Assembly: GCA_028583685.1 (NCBI GenBank)
Contig: JAMXIF010000045.1
Coordinates: 1,632,365-1,696,364 of the forward strand
Origin: Petaurus breviceps papuanus
Taxonomy: Eukaryota > Chordata > Mammalia > Diprotodontia > Petauridae
Length of the DNA stretch: 64,000 bases
Direction: 5' to 3'
The notes under the pieces were generated by a model. It had not been told where the DNA came from and made no database searches. It was given only the letters and a program-made list of their open reading frames with translations. Positions 1 through 11,970 of this stretch are shown one piece after another. Within the stretch, counting starts at the first letter, position 1. Each line of letters opens with the position of its first letter. A program made the translations under genes and the position numbers.

Positions 1-1118
1 GAACAGAGAAGATCAAAACATGACATCATTCAAAATACAGCATTTACTAAGTGTGATTAAATCATCTCCAAGGCCTACCCCACCCCAGGACTTTCCAATC
101 ATTCAATCAATTACAAAGTCTCTGTTCCAAATACTTCTCCACCCCTAGGCTATACCTTAATTAAGTCCACCACAAAGCCCCTCTTCTCAAATGGAGATTA
201 GTTTCCAAACATAAGTAAAATACATTCATTTGCTCAACCATAGAACACAAAAAGGTCAAAAGTTCCCCACCCCTGGATCACAATTGAATCTACCCCAGAG
301 TTACATCAAGTTTAAACACAGCACTTAATACCCAAATGGAGGTCTTTTCTTCATCTTGACAGGAGGCAAGTTCTCAGCAATCTTAGTTCCTGGAGAGACA
401 AGGCTTAGCAAGGCCATAAGATACATTGCCAGTCCCTTCATGAATTTATCCTCTGTCTGTAGAACAGCCCTAGAACCCCTGAACACATTAGCAAAGTCCT
501 CTCCCAGGATTTCTGTAAACATACAACAAGAAAATCCTTCTTCAGGGCTTCTGAACCAACAGAAAGGCTCCCAGACCCCTGCAACAACAGTACTGTCCCT
601 CACCAGTGGACAGTATTNNNNNNNNNNAGACCCCTGCAACAACAGTACTGTCCCTCACCAGTGGACAGTATTCACTCTCTGTCTGCAGGACAGTCTCAGG
701 CCTTCTTAACCAAATGCCAGGTTCCAGGACTTCTTCAACAGGACAGTCTTTCACCAGTGGACAAATCTGGCAAAATAACATCAAAACAGACAGACAAAGT
801 ACCAGCAAAACAGCCATGTCTCCTCAGTCCTTGGCAGCTCAGGAGGCAGGTCTCAAAAGTCCAGGGCAATTCAAAGCGGCCACCAGCAATCCTCTTAGTC
901 TCTCTCTCTCTCCACGAGGTGCTGCTTCCAAAAAAAGATCTTCCGCCTCTCTCCAGTGTCTCTCCAAATCTACGTCCCCAGCTCCTCCCACTTCAGGACT
1001 TTCTTTTCACATCAACAAGCCCATCCCACAGGTGGGATTAACAAACTCTGGGTTTTAATACAATCAATTTGAAAACCAAGCCAATACAGGGGAATCTTTA
1101 ATTGCCATTACTATCACA
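1..1118 (-). mobile_element. LTR of fossil retrovirus, family A (copy A1), cut by window edge
   Basis: Antisense copy of an LTR about 1.13 kb long that is also present at 44113-45251 and 49380-50515. Its sense start (TGTGATAG-like) lies at 1118, and its 3' end is outside the window. No internal retroviral region adjoins the visible end, so it is probably a solitary LTR. It contains an assembly gap at 618-627. Open frames inside it are LTR sequence, not genes. Confidence 0.8.
618..627. other. assembly gap (10 N) with duplicated flanks
   Basis: Ten N. The 45 bases before it (573-617) are identical to the 45 after it (628-672). The same place in the sister LTR at 49380-50515 has the segment once, so the gap most likely has a negative true size. 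Confidence 0.9.
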
Positions 1119-1124
1119 CCACTG

Positions 1125-1497
1125 CATCCAACCTCTTCATTTTACAAATGAGGACACTGAGGCACAGAGAAGTTGTGGCACAGTGGGTAGAGGAGCTGGA
1201 CCTAGAGTCAGGAAGAGCCAAGTTCAAATCCAGCTGCAGACAATTACTAGCTATGTGCCCTTGGAAAAAAACGCTTCACTTCTGCTTCCCTCAGTGTCCT
1301 CATCTGCTCCCAGGTAGGTTTTGAGGATCAGATGAAATAATAATTGTATAGTGCCTGGCACAAGGTAAGCACTATGTAAATGTTAGCTATCATTACAGTT
1401 ATTAAGTGACTTGCACAAGGTCACTCAGCTAGTGTCTGAGGGAAGATTTGAATTTAGGGCTTCCAGACTCCAAGTCCAGGACCATCCAAAATGCCGC
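1125..1497 (-). repeat. MIR-like CORE-SINE split by a second SINE
   Basis: The 1125-1173 part (ACAAATGAGGACACTGAGGC) and the 1401-1497 part (AAGTGACTTGCACAAGGTCA, then GATTTGAATTTAGG) are two halves of one antisense CORE-SINE. A sense-strand SINE separates them. Confidence 0.7.
1174..1400 (+). repeat. MIR/MAR1-like SINE nested in another SINE
   Basis: tRNA-like head (GGCACAGTGGGTAGAG, AGTTCAAATCCAGC), a core with TGTGCCCTTGG, and a MIR-type end with AGTGCCTGGCACAAGGTAAG and AAATGTTAGCTATCATTA. Confidence 0.75.
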
Positions 1498-2585
1498 TTG
1501 ACCATGTTCATACGGTATGAACTGAGCACCTTCACCCTGTCAAATGACTAGATTTAATTGGCGTGAGGGATTAACCAAGGGATTCTTTTTTTTTTCAATA
1601 AGCATTTATTCAGACACCTACTAACCCTCCATATATGTGTATGTACATGTGTGTGTATATATGCATACAGACATAATCTCACTTGATTTGTTACAGACAG
1701 GTTGTTGAGTGACGTTATAAGCTTATCCTAGCAGTTTTGGGGGATGGGGGGTGGGCATGAAGAGACCTTTTCTATGCTAAAGAAATCTTTATCATTTCCC
1801 ACCTCTTCTAACTCAGCCCTCCTAAATTCTGATTGCTGCCCTGGAACAGTACTGATCAGTTGTGTCTGATTCTTTGTGACCCCATTTGGGGTTTTCTTAG
1901 CAAAGATCTTAAGTGGTTTGCCATCTCCTTCTCTAGCTCATTTTGGGATTAGAATATGAAATATTCTTTTTACCTCCTTTCCCTTTTTTTGTATCACTGG
2001 AATTGTTTTTGTTTGCCTTTCTCTCTTCTTAATCTCCTTTTGGGTCATTACCCTTTGGCAGGGTTCTCAAAATAATGTTTTAAAATAGTTGAAGGAAATG
2101 CTAAGTTTAGAGGTTTAGTGAAAATAAAGCATTTTTCCCCAAGTTCATGGGCCCCAAACTTAAAACCTCTGCTCTATCAGAACATATAAATAGAGACATA
2201 GCATCATTCTCACTCTGTGTTTTACTGAATACAGAAAGGGAGACTTCAGCTGGTCAAAACATATCAGTCTTCTATTTGCTTTTCTTTTTCTCATAATAAA
2301 GCTTTGAAACTCCCTCAGAAATGTACACTTCCAATGATTTTTTTTAATATAGGAAATATATATTTCTTGCTCTAAATGTTTGTTTAAAATGTCTCCAGTG
2401 AGGATTTCAAATTCGGTCTTTTATGTGTTGTATATTTTTTCCCTCTGCTAATTATCACTTCTCTTTACTGGCCTTCCTCCTCATTCCGCTTCCTCTTTAA
2501 AGAATAAACAAGGTGACAAAAAGTAAAGAATAAAGTCCAGTGTTGACTAGACAGGCACTCTAATCTGTTGTTGAGGGGATTATAG
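1498..2585. other. TMEM19 intron, little recognised
   Basis: Intronic sequence. It holds a poly-T run near 1589, an imperfect TG/TA microsatellite at about 1630-1665, and one MAR1 tail fragment at 1855-1945. Nothing else is recognised. Confidence 0.5.
1855..1945 (-). repeat. MAR1 SINE tail fragment (RTE-like)
   Basis: GTGTCTGATTCTTTGTGACC, then ATTTGGGGTTTTCTTAGCAA and CCATCTCCTTCTCTAGCTCA: the BovB/RTE-like 3' tail of MAR1, antisense. Confidence 0.7.
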
Positions 2586-2589
2586 ACTG

Positions 2590-2872
2590 GCAGAAATATT
2601 ATAGTAAACATATATAAGCCCCTAGTATGTGCCAGGCACTGTGCCAAGCAGTATGGCAAAATGCAGAAGACGATCATAAACCTTTATAAGCACCTACTAT
2701 GTACTGAGTGCTGTTCTTAGCAATATGGTAAAATGCTCTAAGTCATAAAATGGATCACACCTTGACCAAGTCACTTAACTTCTCTGGGCCCAAGTTTCTT
2801 CATATGTAAAATAAGGAAATAGACTAAACCTCCAAAATCCCTTCCTGGTCTAAGTCCATAATCCCATTATCC
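2590..2872. repeat. old MIR/L2-type fragments
   Basis: Two antisense pieces of the AGTATGTGCCAGGCACTGTG type (2590-2672 and 2676-2738) are followed by a sense MIR-like segment, 2745-2872, with AAGTCACTTAACTTCTCTGG and a CTTCATATGTAAAATAAGG core. The boundaries are approximate. Confidence 0.5.
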
Positions 2873-2984
2873 CTTTGATTTCAGTCTTTCCATTGCTAAA
2901 GTTCTCCTGAAAATACGTTGGAAAGGAAAAATGACTTGAGGAGAAGTATCTATAGTGACCCTATTTCTTAATAGCAGAATGTTA

Positions 2985-3235
2985 GCTACAGCCTATATAT
3001 TTGGCAGTGGGTGAATGGTAAATTATGATGAAATACTGTGGGGCTATTAAAAATATATGTGAAACACATAAGGAAATAGGGACTTGGAAGAGGTAAAACA
3101 GAATAAAGTCCTCAAGACTAGAATCATAAACACTTTGGGGAATTTGTGGGAAAGAAGCAAGGAAAACAGAAGCAGCATTAGTGAAATTTGGGGATGGCCT
3201 AGGGTAGAAGTGAGGGAAGCCATAGAGCAAAAGCA
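2985..3235 (+). repeat. possible old L1 3' fragment
   Basis: GGGTGAATGGTAAATTATGA and GAAATACTGTGGGGCTATTA resemble the codons for the W.YYxAIxN end of L1 ORF2. Divergence is high. A poly-C run lies just after it, near 3290-3301. Confidence 0.35.
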
Positions 3236-3720
3236 TTATTTTTAACTTGTGTGGTTCTACTGGATTGAAGCCTTCAGGGTAAATTCTGCCGCCCCCCCCC
3301 CGTTTTTTCCATTTGATTGTTTTGTTGACTATTAATAAGTTTGGATTTTTTGGTGGGGGTAGGGAGGTTGGTTGAGGAAAAGGGTGTGCAGTGAATAGAA
3401 ACTACCTCCATCAATGAAGATCTGCAGCCCATCTGTAACTGTCTTAAAGGTGTCTGGGGATTGATAGTTTAGCAGATTTGCTTGTGAATGTGTTAAAATA
3501 TGTTAAAGACAATTCAGGAACAGGTAGATCTTACTGACTCCAAGACCTGGCCTCTAATTATGCCTGTCCTGTAGTAACATAGATAGAAAGCTGTAGATTT
3601 TTAAAATCTTTTTGAGATTAACAGGAGGCTAGTGCCCTGATAATACCATTGATGAGGATCAGCATCTAATACCTGAGGATTCATCTGTCCTTTACCAAGA
3701 TTATATATTAAAAGTCTCTG

Positions 3721-4030
3721 GGGGCGGCCAGGTAGCACAGCTAGTAAGAGCACCGGCTCCAGTGTTGAGAAGACCTGGACATCGAATCCCGGGCTCAGAT
3801 ACTCAGCACCACACCCAGAAATAACTGGCCGTGTAACCTTGAGCAAGTTACTTAACACCAATTGCTTAGGGGCGGCCAGGTGGCTCAGCGAGTAAGAGCA
3901 CCGGCTCCAGTGTCAGGATGACTTGGATCAAATCCGGGCTCAGATACTCACCACCACACCCAGAAATAATAACTGGCCATGTAACCTTGAGCAAGTTACT
4001 TAACCCAGGTTGCTTAAAAAAAATAAAAAA
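3721..4030 (+). repeat. head-to-tail SINE dimer (GGCGGCCAGG type)
   Basis: Two monomers, 3721-3868 and 3869-4030, each start GGGGCGGCCAGGT and carry a CTCAGATACTCA, CCACACCCAGAAATAA, TGTAACCTTGAGCAAGTTAC core. The seam reads ATTGCTTAGGGGCGG with no poly(A) between units; only the second has an A-rich tail. A 10-bp target-site duplication (AAAGTCTCTG at 3711-3720, AAAGTCCCTG at 4028-4037) encloses both, so they entered as one unit. Confidence 0.85.
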
Positions 4031-4179
4031 GTCCCTGAACTGGAAAGTTAACCAGGCTAAGCCACACCGAAAGCAAGAATCCCCCTTGCAACATTCCTGA
4101 TAACTGCTCTTCGGGCTTTGCTCTAGGACCTCCAGTTTTAGGGAATCCCCCTGTTGCTCATTGTCCCATTCCCCCACCC

Positions 4180-4312
4180 CCGATCCCCATTGGACTGTGG
4201 GCTCCCTGAGAGCAGGAGCTCCCTGTTGCCTCTTTCTGTATCCCCAGCTCTTAGCACGGTGCCTGGTGCATAGTAGGAGATGAATCAATGTTTATCGGCT
4301 GTTTATTAACTT
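4180..4312 (+). repeat. L2 LINE 3' end
   Basis: GGACTGTGGGCTCCCTGAGA, then TATCCCCAGCTCTTAGCACG and GCCTGGTGCATAGTAGG: the classic L2 3' terminus in sense orientation. Confidence 0.75.
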
Positions 4313-4828
4313 AACAAAGTATTAGAACAGCCAGTGGATTAGGGGCCCGGCTAGGCAAAGGTTGCTGATGAGAGGGTTTGGGACGGGGGCTGGCACAGAT
4401 CTTGGAGGTGAGACCAAAGGCTCCTTAGTAGGGTTTGTTGTCACTTTGTTAGATTTCTCTTGAAATCTGTTGCTAGCAGGATGGACATAAAAAGTGCAGG
4501 TCCTTGGCGGCCAACCCATCAGAGGGAAAAGTAAACAGCCCTAATGAGCAGAGAGATTATGTGTTTTAGAAAAAAACAGACTTTCTCCACCTTACTATTA
4601 TCTATGAGAAAGAATGCCCTTCCCCCTTAGATGGCTTGTTTTGCTTTTTAACTACTATAACTTTTAGGAAATTTTTCTTATGTCATATAGAAAACTGACT
4701 CTTTAGCTTGCGCCTGTTATACAAATAGTCTAAAGTGTTAGAAAATGTATAAATCCAGCAGCTATTAGAGATAGGTTATAGGAACAAGCACTAGATAAGA
4801 ATTAATATTATCATTACTGCTAGTAGAG

Positions 4829-5100
4829 GCAGCCAGGTGTCACTGTGAATAAAGCACCAGGTCCAGAATCGGGCACACCTGAGCTCAAATCTGACCTCAG
4901 ACACTTACTGGCAGCATGACCCTTAGCAGATCTTTTTACCTATGTTTGCTTCAGCTTTCTCATCTGTAAAGTGGGGGTAATAACAGCACCCGCCTCCCAG
5001 GGTTCTTGTGAGGGCCAGAGGAGATAGTGTTTGCATAGTGCTTAGCACAGTGCCTCGCACATCATAAGCACCTTATAAATGTTAGCTATTATTAGTATTA
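4829..5100 (+). repeat. MIR/MAR1-like SINE, near full length
   Basis: Head GGCAGCCAGGTGTCACTG, TGAGCTCAAATCTGACCTCA, core CTTTCTCATCTGTAAAGTGG, and end GCACAGTGCCTCGCAC with AAATGTTAGCTATTATTA. Confidence 0.8.
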
Positions 5101-5275
5101 GCTTTAGGACAAGTTACTTAACCTCTGCTCAGTTTTCTCATCTGTAAAGTGGGGATAATAATAGCACATCTCCTAGGGTTATTTTGAGGAACAAATGAGA
5201 TGCTGTTTGTAAAGGGATTAGCCCAGTGCCACGTACACAGTAGGCACCATATAAATGTTAGCTGTTGTTATCATT
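5101..5275 (+). repeat. MIR-like SINE, 3' part
   Basis: Second copy directly after the previous SINE: GACAAGTTACTTAACCTCTG, TTTTCTCATCTGTAAAGTGG, and AAATGTTAGCTGTTGTTATC at its end. Confidence 0.7.
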
Positions 5276-5502
5276 CTGAGAGCCTTTACATAGTGCTCTA
5301 AAATTCACAAAGTTTTTTACACATTTAATCTCATCTCATCTTCATATCTACCCTGTAAGGTAGGTCCATTTCACAAATGTGGCAACAAAGGCTGAATGAC
5401 TTGCTTAGAATCACACAACCAGTAAGTGTCTAAGGAGAAGCTCAGACCTTCCTAATTCCAAACCCAGCATGCCTACCTATTCTGCCACCTAGCTGCTTCT
5501 GG
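5276..5502 (-). repeat. MIR-like CORE-SINE
   Basis: Antisense copy: ACCCTGTAAGGTAGGTCCAT, TGACTTGCTTAGAATCACAC, and TGCCACCTAGCTGCTTC at the tRNA-like head. Confidence 0.7.
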
Positions 5503-5705
5503 TTCTGTGCGTTAGAAGATAGAGTCTAGTCCTGGCTCCACTAATAAAATGTAGCTGTCTTTGGGCAAATCATCAAACTTACTTGGGCCTCATTTTCTTC
5601 ACCTGTAAAATAAGAATAGTAAGGGTCCTGCCTGCTTCACAGGATCATCTTGAAAATGAAAGGAGTGAATATGAAAGTTCCTTGCAAAGTAGAGTGATTT
5701 TAGTT
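5503..5705 (+). repeat. MIR-like SINE
   Basis: GGGCAAATCATCAAACTTAC, CATTTTCTTCACCTGTAAAA and a trailing AAAGTTCCTTGCAAAGTAGA. It is the fourth CORE-type SINE in a row since 4829, a cluster built by independent insertions. Confidence 0.55.
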
Positions 5706-5954
5706 TCAGGGCAGAAGCTGATAACATTACATTTATATAGCAGTGTTTGTGAAGCAAGGCTTTAAAGTCTACCACGCTTAGCTGATAGGACTCCTCTCTG
5801 GGTTCTAAAGTATTGATAGGGTGTGTTTTGATATGTCCATGTTAATTACTAAAATTGAAGCATCTTATTAAACAAATAGCTCTTACTTGGACATGGCTTT
5901 ACAAGTGAATTAAAGCAGTCATTCAAAGAAAACTTAATTCCAGTGTGATATAAT

Positions 5955-6255
5955 CTATCTGCAAAAATAAAGAAAGAAGAGATCTGGTGTCTGATAACAG
6001 ACATCTTCTATGAGATAAATATGGTTCTTTTCTCTAAACCAAGGAGAGATAAAGCAGAAAAAGAAACTATAGACTGAGATCTATAGTAAATATTGATGCA
6101 AAAATATTAGTAAAGAAGCTGTAATACATATATTAAGAAGATTTTACCCTTGTATGAATTTATATCAGGAATGCAGGATTGCTTCAATATTAGGAAAATT
6201 ATAAACATAATAATACAACATAGTAATAAAACATCTATAAATGCAAAAGAATTTA
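5955..6255 (+). repeat. L1 ORF2 reverse-transcriptase fragment
   Basis: AATATTGATGCAAAAATATT, TTTATATCAGGAATGCAGGA and TCAATATTAGGAAAATTATA match the L1 ORF2 fingers/palm region (INIDAKIL and FIPGMQ-type codons). Both ends are truncated. It lies just upstream of the first TMEM19 exon of the window. Confidence 0.7.
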
Positions 6256-6498
6256 TTACCTCTTAAAGGTAACAGCATCTACAGTCTCTGGGGGAAAGAC
6301 AGATGAAGCTGGTGTTATATTTGTTATACAAAAAGGAAAGAAAAGAAACAAATGGACCTGAAATAGCTTCAGCTTCTCTGTCTGTTTAGGAACATTTAAA
6401 TTGCTAAGTATAAATTTTGGAAATGTGTATTTTAAATGGTAGGAAAAGCTCATCAGTTTTATTTTTCTTTCTCTAAATTAATGAAAGTATAGACTTAA

Positions 6499-6789
<291 letters not shown>

Positions 6790-7102
6790 TGATTCTTTCG
6801 ACATGGGTTAAATTTATCTGAAAATCATATATGACAGCCAAGAATGTAGTTCTTTTTTATGGAATTTTAGAGCATTTAGTATGTTCACTTTTTTTAATCA
6901 CTTAATTGTGACAGCAGATAGCAGCACATTTTATGCCAAAATACATTTTATCATTAATCCTTATTTTAGTCTGTACTGAATACATCAGGAATCTACAATC
7001 ATACCTTCTTTGCCTTTCAGTTAAAAAAAATACACATCCCTTCTGCAAGTGGCTTTTATAACTCTTTAAGCATTTCCTTTTGAGCCTAAAAGCATGCCTT
7101 AA

Positions 7103-7384
<282 letters not shown>

Positions 7385-7614
7385 TGACCTTTGTTTTTAA
7401 ATCTCTTGGTTGAATGTCTGTTTAATCTTATTTAGGCTTTAAAAGTGAGGATTTAATCAATCAGAATTGGTAAGGTTTTTTAACTTGTTATCAATATAAA
7501 ACATTTTATATTAAATAAACAAATTTATTAATGTAATATGTTATCAACATAAAATAAAATTTGTTATTAATATAAAATATTCATAGGCATTTTCTAGTTC
7601 GAGATAGAGTCACT

Positions 7615-7955
7615 TGTCATAGGGTCATTAATTTAAAACTGGAAGGGATCTTAGAAGCCACTAAGCCAGAGGCAGCTAGGTGGTCCAGTGGATAGAGCAC
7701 TAGCCCTGGAGTCAGGAGAATCTGAGGCAAATATGGCTTCAGACACTTAGCTGTGTGACCCTGACCAAGTCACTTAACTGCGATTGCCTCAACAAAAAAA
7801 ACAAGCCACTGAGCCCTGTCCCCTCATGAAGAAAAAGAGGTTGGGGACTTGCCCAAGGTCACACAGCTAGGAAGTATCTGGAGGCAGGATTTGAGGTCAG
7901 GTGCTTCTGACTTGAAGGTTAGCACCTTATCCACTACATCAAGATCCCTCTCTGA
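7615..7955 (-). repeat. old CORE-SINE split by a young SINE
   Basis: Left part about 7615-7668 (ACTGGAAGGGATCTTAGAAG), right part 7803-7955 (GGGGACTTGCCCAAGGTCAC, CAGGATTTGAGGTCAGG). It is interrupted by the SINE at 7669-7802. Confidence 0.6.
7669..7802 (+). repeat. short tRNA-derived SINE (SINE1 type)
   Basis: GGCAGCTAGGTGGTCCAGTG head, short core, A-rich tail. A 13-bp target-site duplication AAGCCACTAAGCC / AAGCCACTGAGCC encloses it. Confidence 0.85.
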
Positions 7956-8384
7956 GGGATTCAGAGGGAAACATCAGAATCCACGATGATGTCTGTCCTG
8001 GGATCTCAGGAGCCAAAACAGAAGAAGGAATAAGAGATCTAGATAGCCCCTTGTCTTTCCTCTCATAGGAGACAGTCAGTTCTTTAAAACTAGTCTTGGT
8101 TTATGAAGTGTTCCCCAAACCTTCCCTTCAGCTTTAGAGAAGGGCGTGTTGAATATCAGAGCTCCTTTCGATGATTTTCTGTCTCACTTCCCACTCAGTG
8201 GGCCATTCCAGACCTTTTCTCTTGTCAAGCTTCCTACGTGAAACCTGTATCACTAGGGAAAGAAGCCTCACTGTGACCACCGCAGGGAAGAAACTCCCTT
8301 CACTGCGGCAGAGGTATCAGGCATCCCTAACGCTGAGGCAGAACGTTTAGACCTTCAGCCTTGAGGATCAGAAGACTCTTGCTT

Positions 8385-8547
8385 GGGGCGGGTAGGTGGC
8401 ACAGTGAATAGAGCACTGGCCCTGGAGTCAGGAGGAACCGAGTTCAAATCTGGCCTCAGACACTTAACACTTACTGGCTTGTGATCTTGGGCAAGTCACT
8501 TAACCCCAACTGCCCTGCCTACCCCCCTCCAAAAAGACAAAAAAGGA
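8385..8547 (+). repeat. SINE1-type SINE
   Basis: GGGGCGGGTAGGTGGCACAG head, GACACTTAACACTTACTGGC core and a CCCCCTCCAAAAAG tail. The target-site duplication is GAAGACTCTTGCT at 8371-8383 and from 8548. Confidence 0.9.
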
Positions 8548-9569
8548 GAAGACTCTTGCTCTCTTCAGTGAGGGTAGGAGGTCCTATTTACAGATATACA
8601 CCTGTCTGTAAACCTAATCTTAGCTTTGTTCAGCAGCTTATTAAGCTAAAGAGAGGTACCAGCAGTCCAGCCTTTACCCATTACCCATATAGGTGGTTTG
8701 GCTGGATTCTGGGAGTAAAGGACAATGTTAAGAGTCATTACAGGAAGCTTTATCAGCAGCATACTAACATTTCCAGAGGGTAGTGAGCAAAATCCAGAGG
8801 CCAGCAATGTAAGTGGGCAAAACCTTTTAGAGGAAATAAGAAGGGGAGAGAGGAAGAATTCCTGGTGCTTCAGCCGAGGATGGGAGATGACCATGCAGTC
8901 AAGAGACTGACAGTTGTCGTTCCACTAGGGCTTTTCTAGGGTATTCTCCCAACCATCTGGAGGGGGATAAGGCATTATGGGGCGTTCCCCTGTGCATCTG
9001 AACAGAGATGAGGCTCATTTCTAGGTGCTGGGTAAAGAAGGACCACCCAGCTTTCTAACTTTAGACAACTTGATAGTTATGGACTCGTGCCTAGGAACAA
9101 GGTAAGGGGATGGTAACTTATCAGAATAGGTCATCAAGGGCCGCCAAGGCATGAGGGATTCAGCAAGCCAGCTAATAAATTTCCACAGCAAATTAAAACC
9201 ACATCGCAAATCAGAATTAGAAGATGGGTCCCAAGCGACAAAATAGAGTTTAAGAAACACAAGCAAAAGTTTTTCACTGTAGCGACTGACCCTAAGTGAG
9301 CTGAAGACCTTATGGTCAGACTTCATTGGGGGAAGTAGAGACCGTTCCCTATGAGCTTCCTCTTCCCTCCTCTATGTCTCAGAGTCCCCTGACATTTCCA
9401 GAGGTGGCCCTCCTCACCACCTCCAGCCTGGGTATATTTGATCCCATCCCCAGCTTCTCCCACAGATTTCCCCCCAGACTCATCCTCTCATCTTCAGTCA
9501 TTCCTCATCTAATGGTTCCTGTGAACATCACTCCCTTCATATTTTCTTGGGTGCAAATGAACTGACTTT
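8548..9569. other. TMEM19 intron, nothing recognised
   Basis: Single-copy-looking intronic DNA. A pyrimidine-rich stretch from 9340 may be the diverged 5' part of the L2 copy that is clear from 9570. The open frames here have no family resemblance and no codon-level support. Confidence 0.4.
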
Positions 9570-9820
9570 CTTACTGTTCCTCACAGCCTTATCTCTTTTC
9601 TCTGTGCTTTTGCCCAGGCAGTCCCCAGGGCCTAGAATACACTCCCTCCTTACCTTTGCCTCTTAGAAGCCCTAGATTTCCACCTCCACCTGTCCTTTCT
9701 GTTTTGTCTTCCCCATTATTGGGGAATCTCCTTAAGGGCAGTTGCTCTCTTGTTTCTTTTATATTCCTGGCTCTTAGCATGATGAGGAGCCCCAGGGTAA
9801 ACCATCAGTAAATGCTTTTT
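9570..9820 (+). repeat. L2 LINE 3' fragment
   Basis: GCTTTTGCCCAGGCAGTCCC (the L2 stretch before the stop), CTCCTTAAGGGCAGTTGCTC, and AGTAAATGCTTTTTTCTTTC at the end. Confidence 0.65.
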
Positions 9821-9857
9821 TCTTTCATTCAAAGCTCACTTCAGGTTTCTACATATT

Positions 9858-10105
9858 ACTACTACTACTAATAGTTAACATGTATACAGCCCCTACTGTG
9901 TGCCAAGCACTGTGCTAAATGCTTTACAGTCATGGGAAGTAGGTGCTATTATTATACCCACTTTACAGAGGAGGACATTGAAGCAGACAGAGGTTAAGTG
10001 ACTTGCCCAGAATCACACAGCTGTTTAGTGTCTAGGGCTAGTTTTGAACTCAGGTCTTCCTCACTCTAGGTCTAGTGCTCCTATCCACTGCTGCTCTGCT
10101 CTGCT
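9858..10105 (-). repeat. MIR-like CORE-SINE, near full length
   Basis: CTGTGTGCCAAGCACTGTGC, AGTAGGTGCTATTATTATAC, GTTAAGTGACTTGCCCAGAA and a tRNA-like head near GTCTAGTGCTCCTATCCACT, all antisense. Confidence 0.75.
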
Positions 10106-10200
10106 GGCCCTGATATCCCCATTCCCCATTTGTCGTCTCATTTGTATCTGTAATTGTAAACAGTAAAGCTGTTAAATTCTTGTTAAGTTGCTCAGGATAA

Positions 10201-10473
<273 letters not shown>

Positions 10474-10599
10474 TAAACCTCAGTTTAACTATATTGATCT
10501 ATAAGGAATTGGGGAGAAGATGCAAAAGAGTGAAAGGTCAATCCGTATATAAAGTTTACAAAATTGATCCTCTCCTTTGGCCCAGGATTCCATTGATAA

Positions 10600-10905
10600 G
10601 AGTTTTAAGGATGCAGTCGTAAAGAGACTTATCTTTACCAAAATATCCATAGCAGTTCTGAGTATAAAAGTGAAAAACTAAACTCACCCAATAGTTGGGG
10701 AATGACTGAATAAATGTTGGAGTTGTATCTCAATGGAACATTAGAGGGGACTTCAGATGCAGCCCAACAGTTTTATGAATGAAGAAACTGAGGCCCTGGG
10801 TGGGGGACTGATCTGCTCCAAGTGACTCAGGTAGGTATTACAAGCAGGATTTGAACTCAGTCCCTCTACTTCCTGAGTCAGCCCTCTTCCCTTGTGCCAC
10901 TCAAG
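10600..10905. repeat. L1 3' scrap followed by antisense MIR-like SINE
   Basis: 10600-10745 has AATAGTTGGGGAATGACTGA of the L1 ORF2 C-terminal region. 10745-10905 has GAAGAAACTGAGGCCCTGGG and GCAGGATTTGAACTCAGTCC of an antisense CORE-SINE. Both are old. Confidence 0.5.
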
Positions 10906-11034
10906 ATTGCAGATGGAAAGGACACAAAAGGAACTTGGGGCATATGTGAAATAAGGAAGGCCAAGTAGAAGTGTGGAAGAATGTATCCAGAGCCTGTTTT
11001 TAAAAATCATCTTGGTAAAATATTTTATGTACAG

Positions 11035-11660
11035 GGAAACAACATGGCATATTGAGTAAAGGCCAGCTTTGGAACCAAGAAGGACTGGGTTCAAGTCCTT
11101 TTGACACACTAGTGCCACAGGCAATAAGGTTAAGATTTGCAGATAGATTTCTAGTCTGAGTCATTTGGAAGGAGTTTTCTAGAAAGATCACTGAAATCAC
11201 AGGTCCAGACTTTCCTTTCTCCCTCCCCATCTTTCCCCCTCAAACATACACAGACAGAAAATATATAGGAAGAAAACAGAGAGCAAAGAAGATATTGTAA
11301 CTGTTTAGCCTTTCTTTTATGAAAATGTAAGTACTTGAATTTTTATGTATGATTTTATTCCTCTTGACTTTTCATGACTATATTTTATTCCTCATTTAGT
11401 TTACTTGATCATTTCTGTTTGTTAATAAAGTGACATTATCTTATCTCTGAAATGATCTGAAGAAAGAAATGGCAAACCACTCCAATATGAAAACCCCAAA
11501 TGGGGAGGTCGGACATGACCAAAACAACTGAAAAACAAAATCACTCCATCAAAGATGCTTGTTCTTCCAAATCTCCCTGGTGAATCTGTAAATCAGTAAA
11601 CATTTATTAAGCACCTGTGGTGTGCTATGCACCATGCTAAGAGCTGGGGTGACCTGACCA
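11035..11660. repeat. fragments of MIR-like SINE, MAR1/RTE tail and L2
   Basis: 11035-11145 is a sense SINE head (GACTGGGTTCAAGTCC). 11457-11560 is a sense MAR1/RTE tail (AAATGGCAAACCACTCCAAT, CCCCAAATGGGGAGGTCGGA). 11590-11660 is an antisense L2 end (AAACATTTATTAAGCACCTG). All lie in the last TMEM19 intron. Confidence 0.6.
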
Positions 11661-11715
11661 GCAGGTAGACCCTCTCCACTAACGTCCAAACCTGACACCC
11701 TTCCCACGGCTTTGA

Positions 11716-11970
<255 letters not shown>

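Noticed and set aside
325-1058. Overlapping open frames of 90-150 codons on both strands
   Set aside because: They lie in LTR A1 and recur in A2 and A3 as part of the repeat. They also cross the assembly gap.
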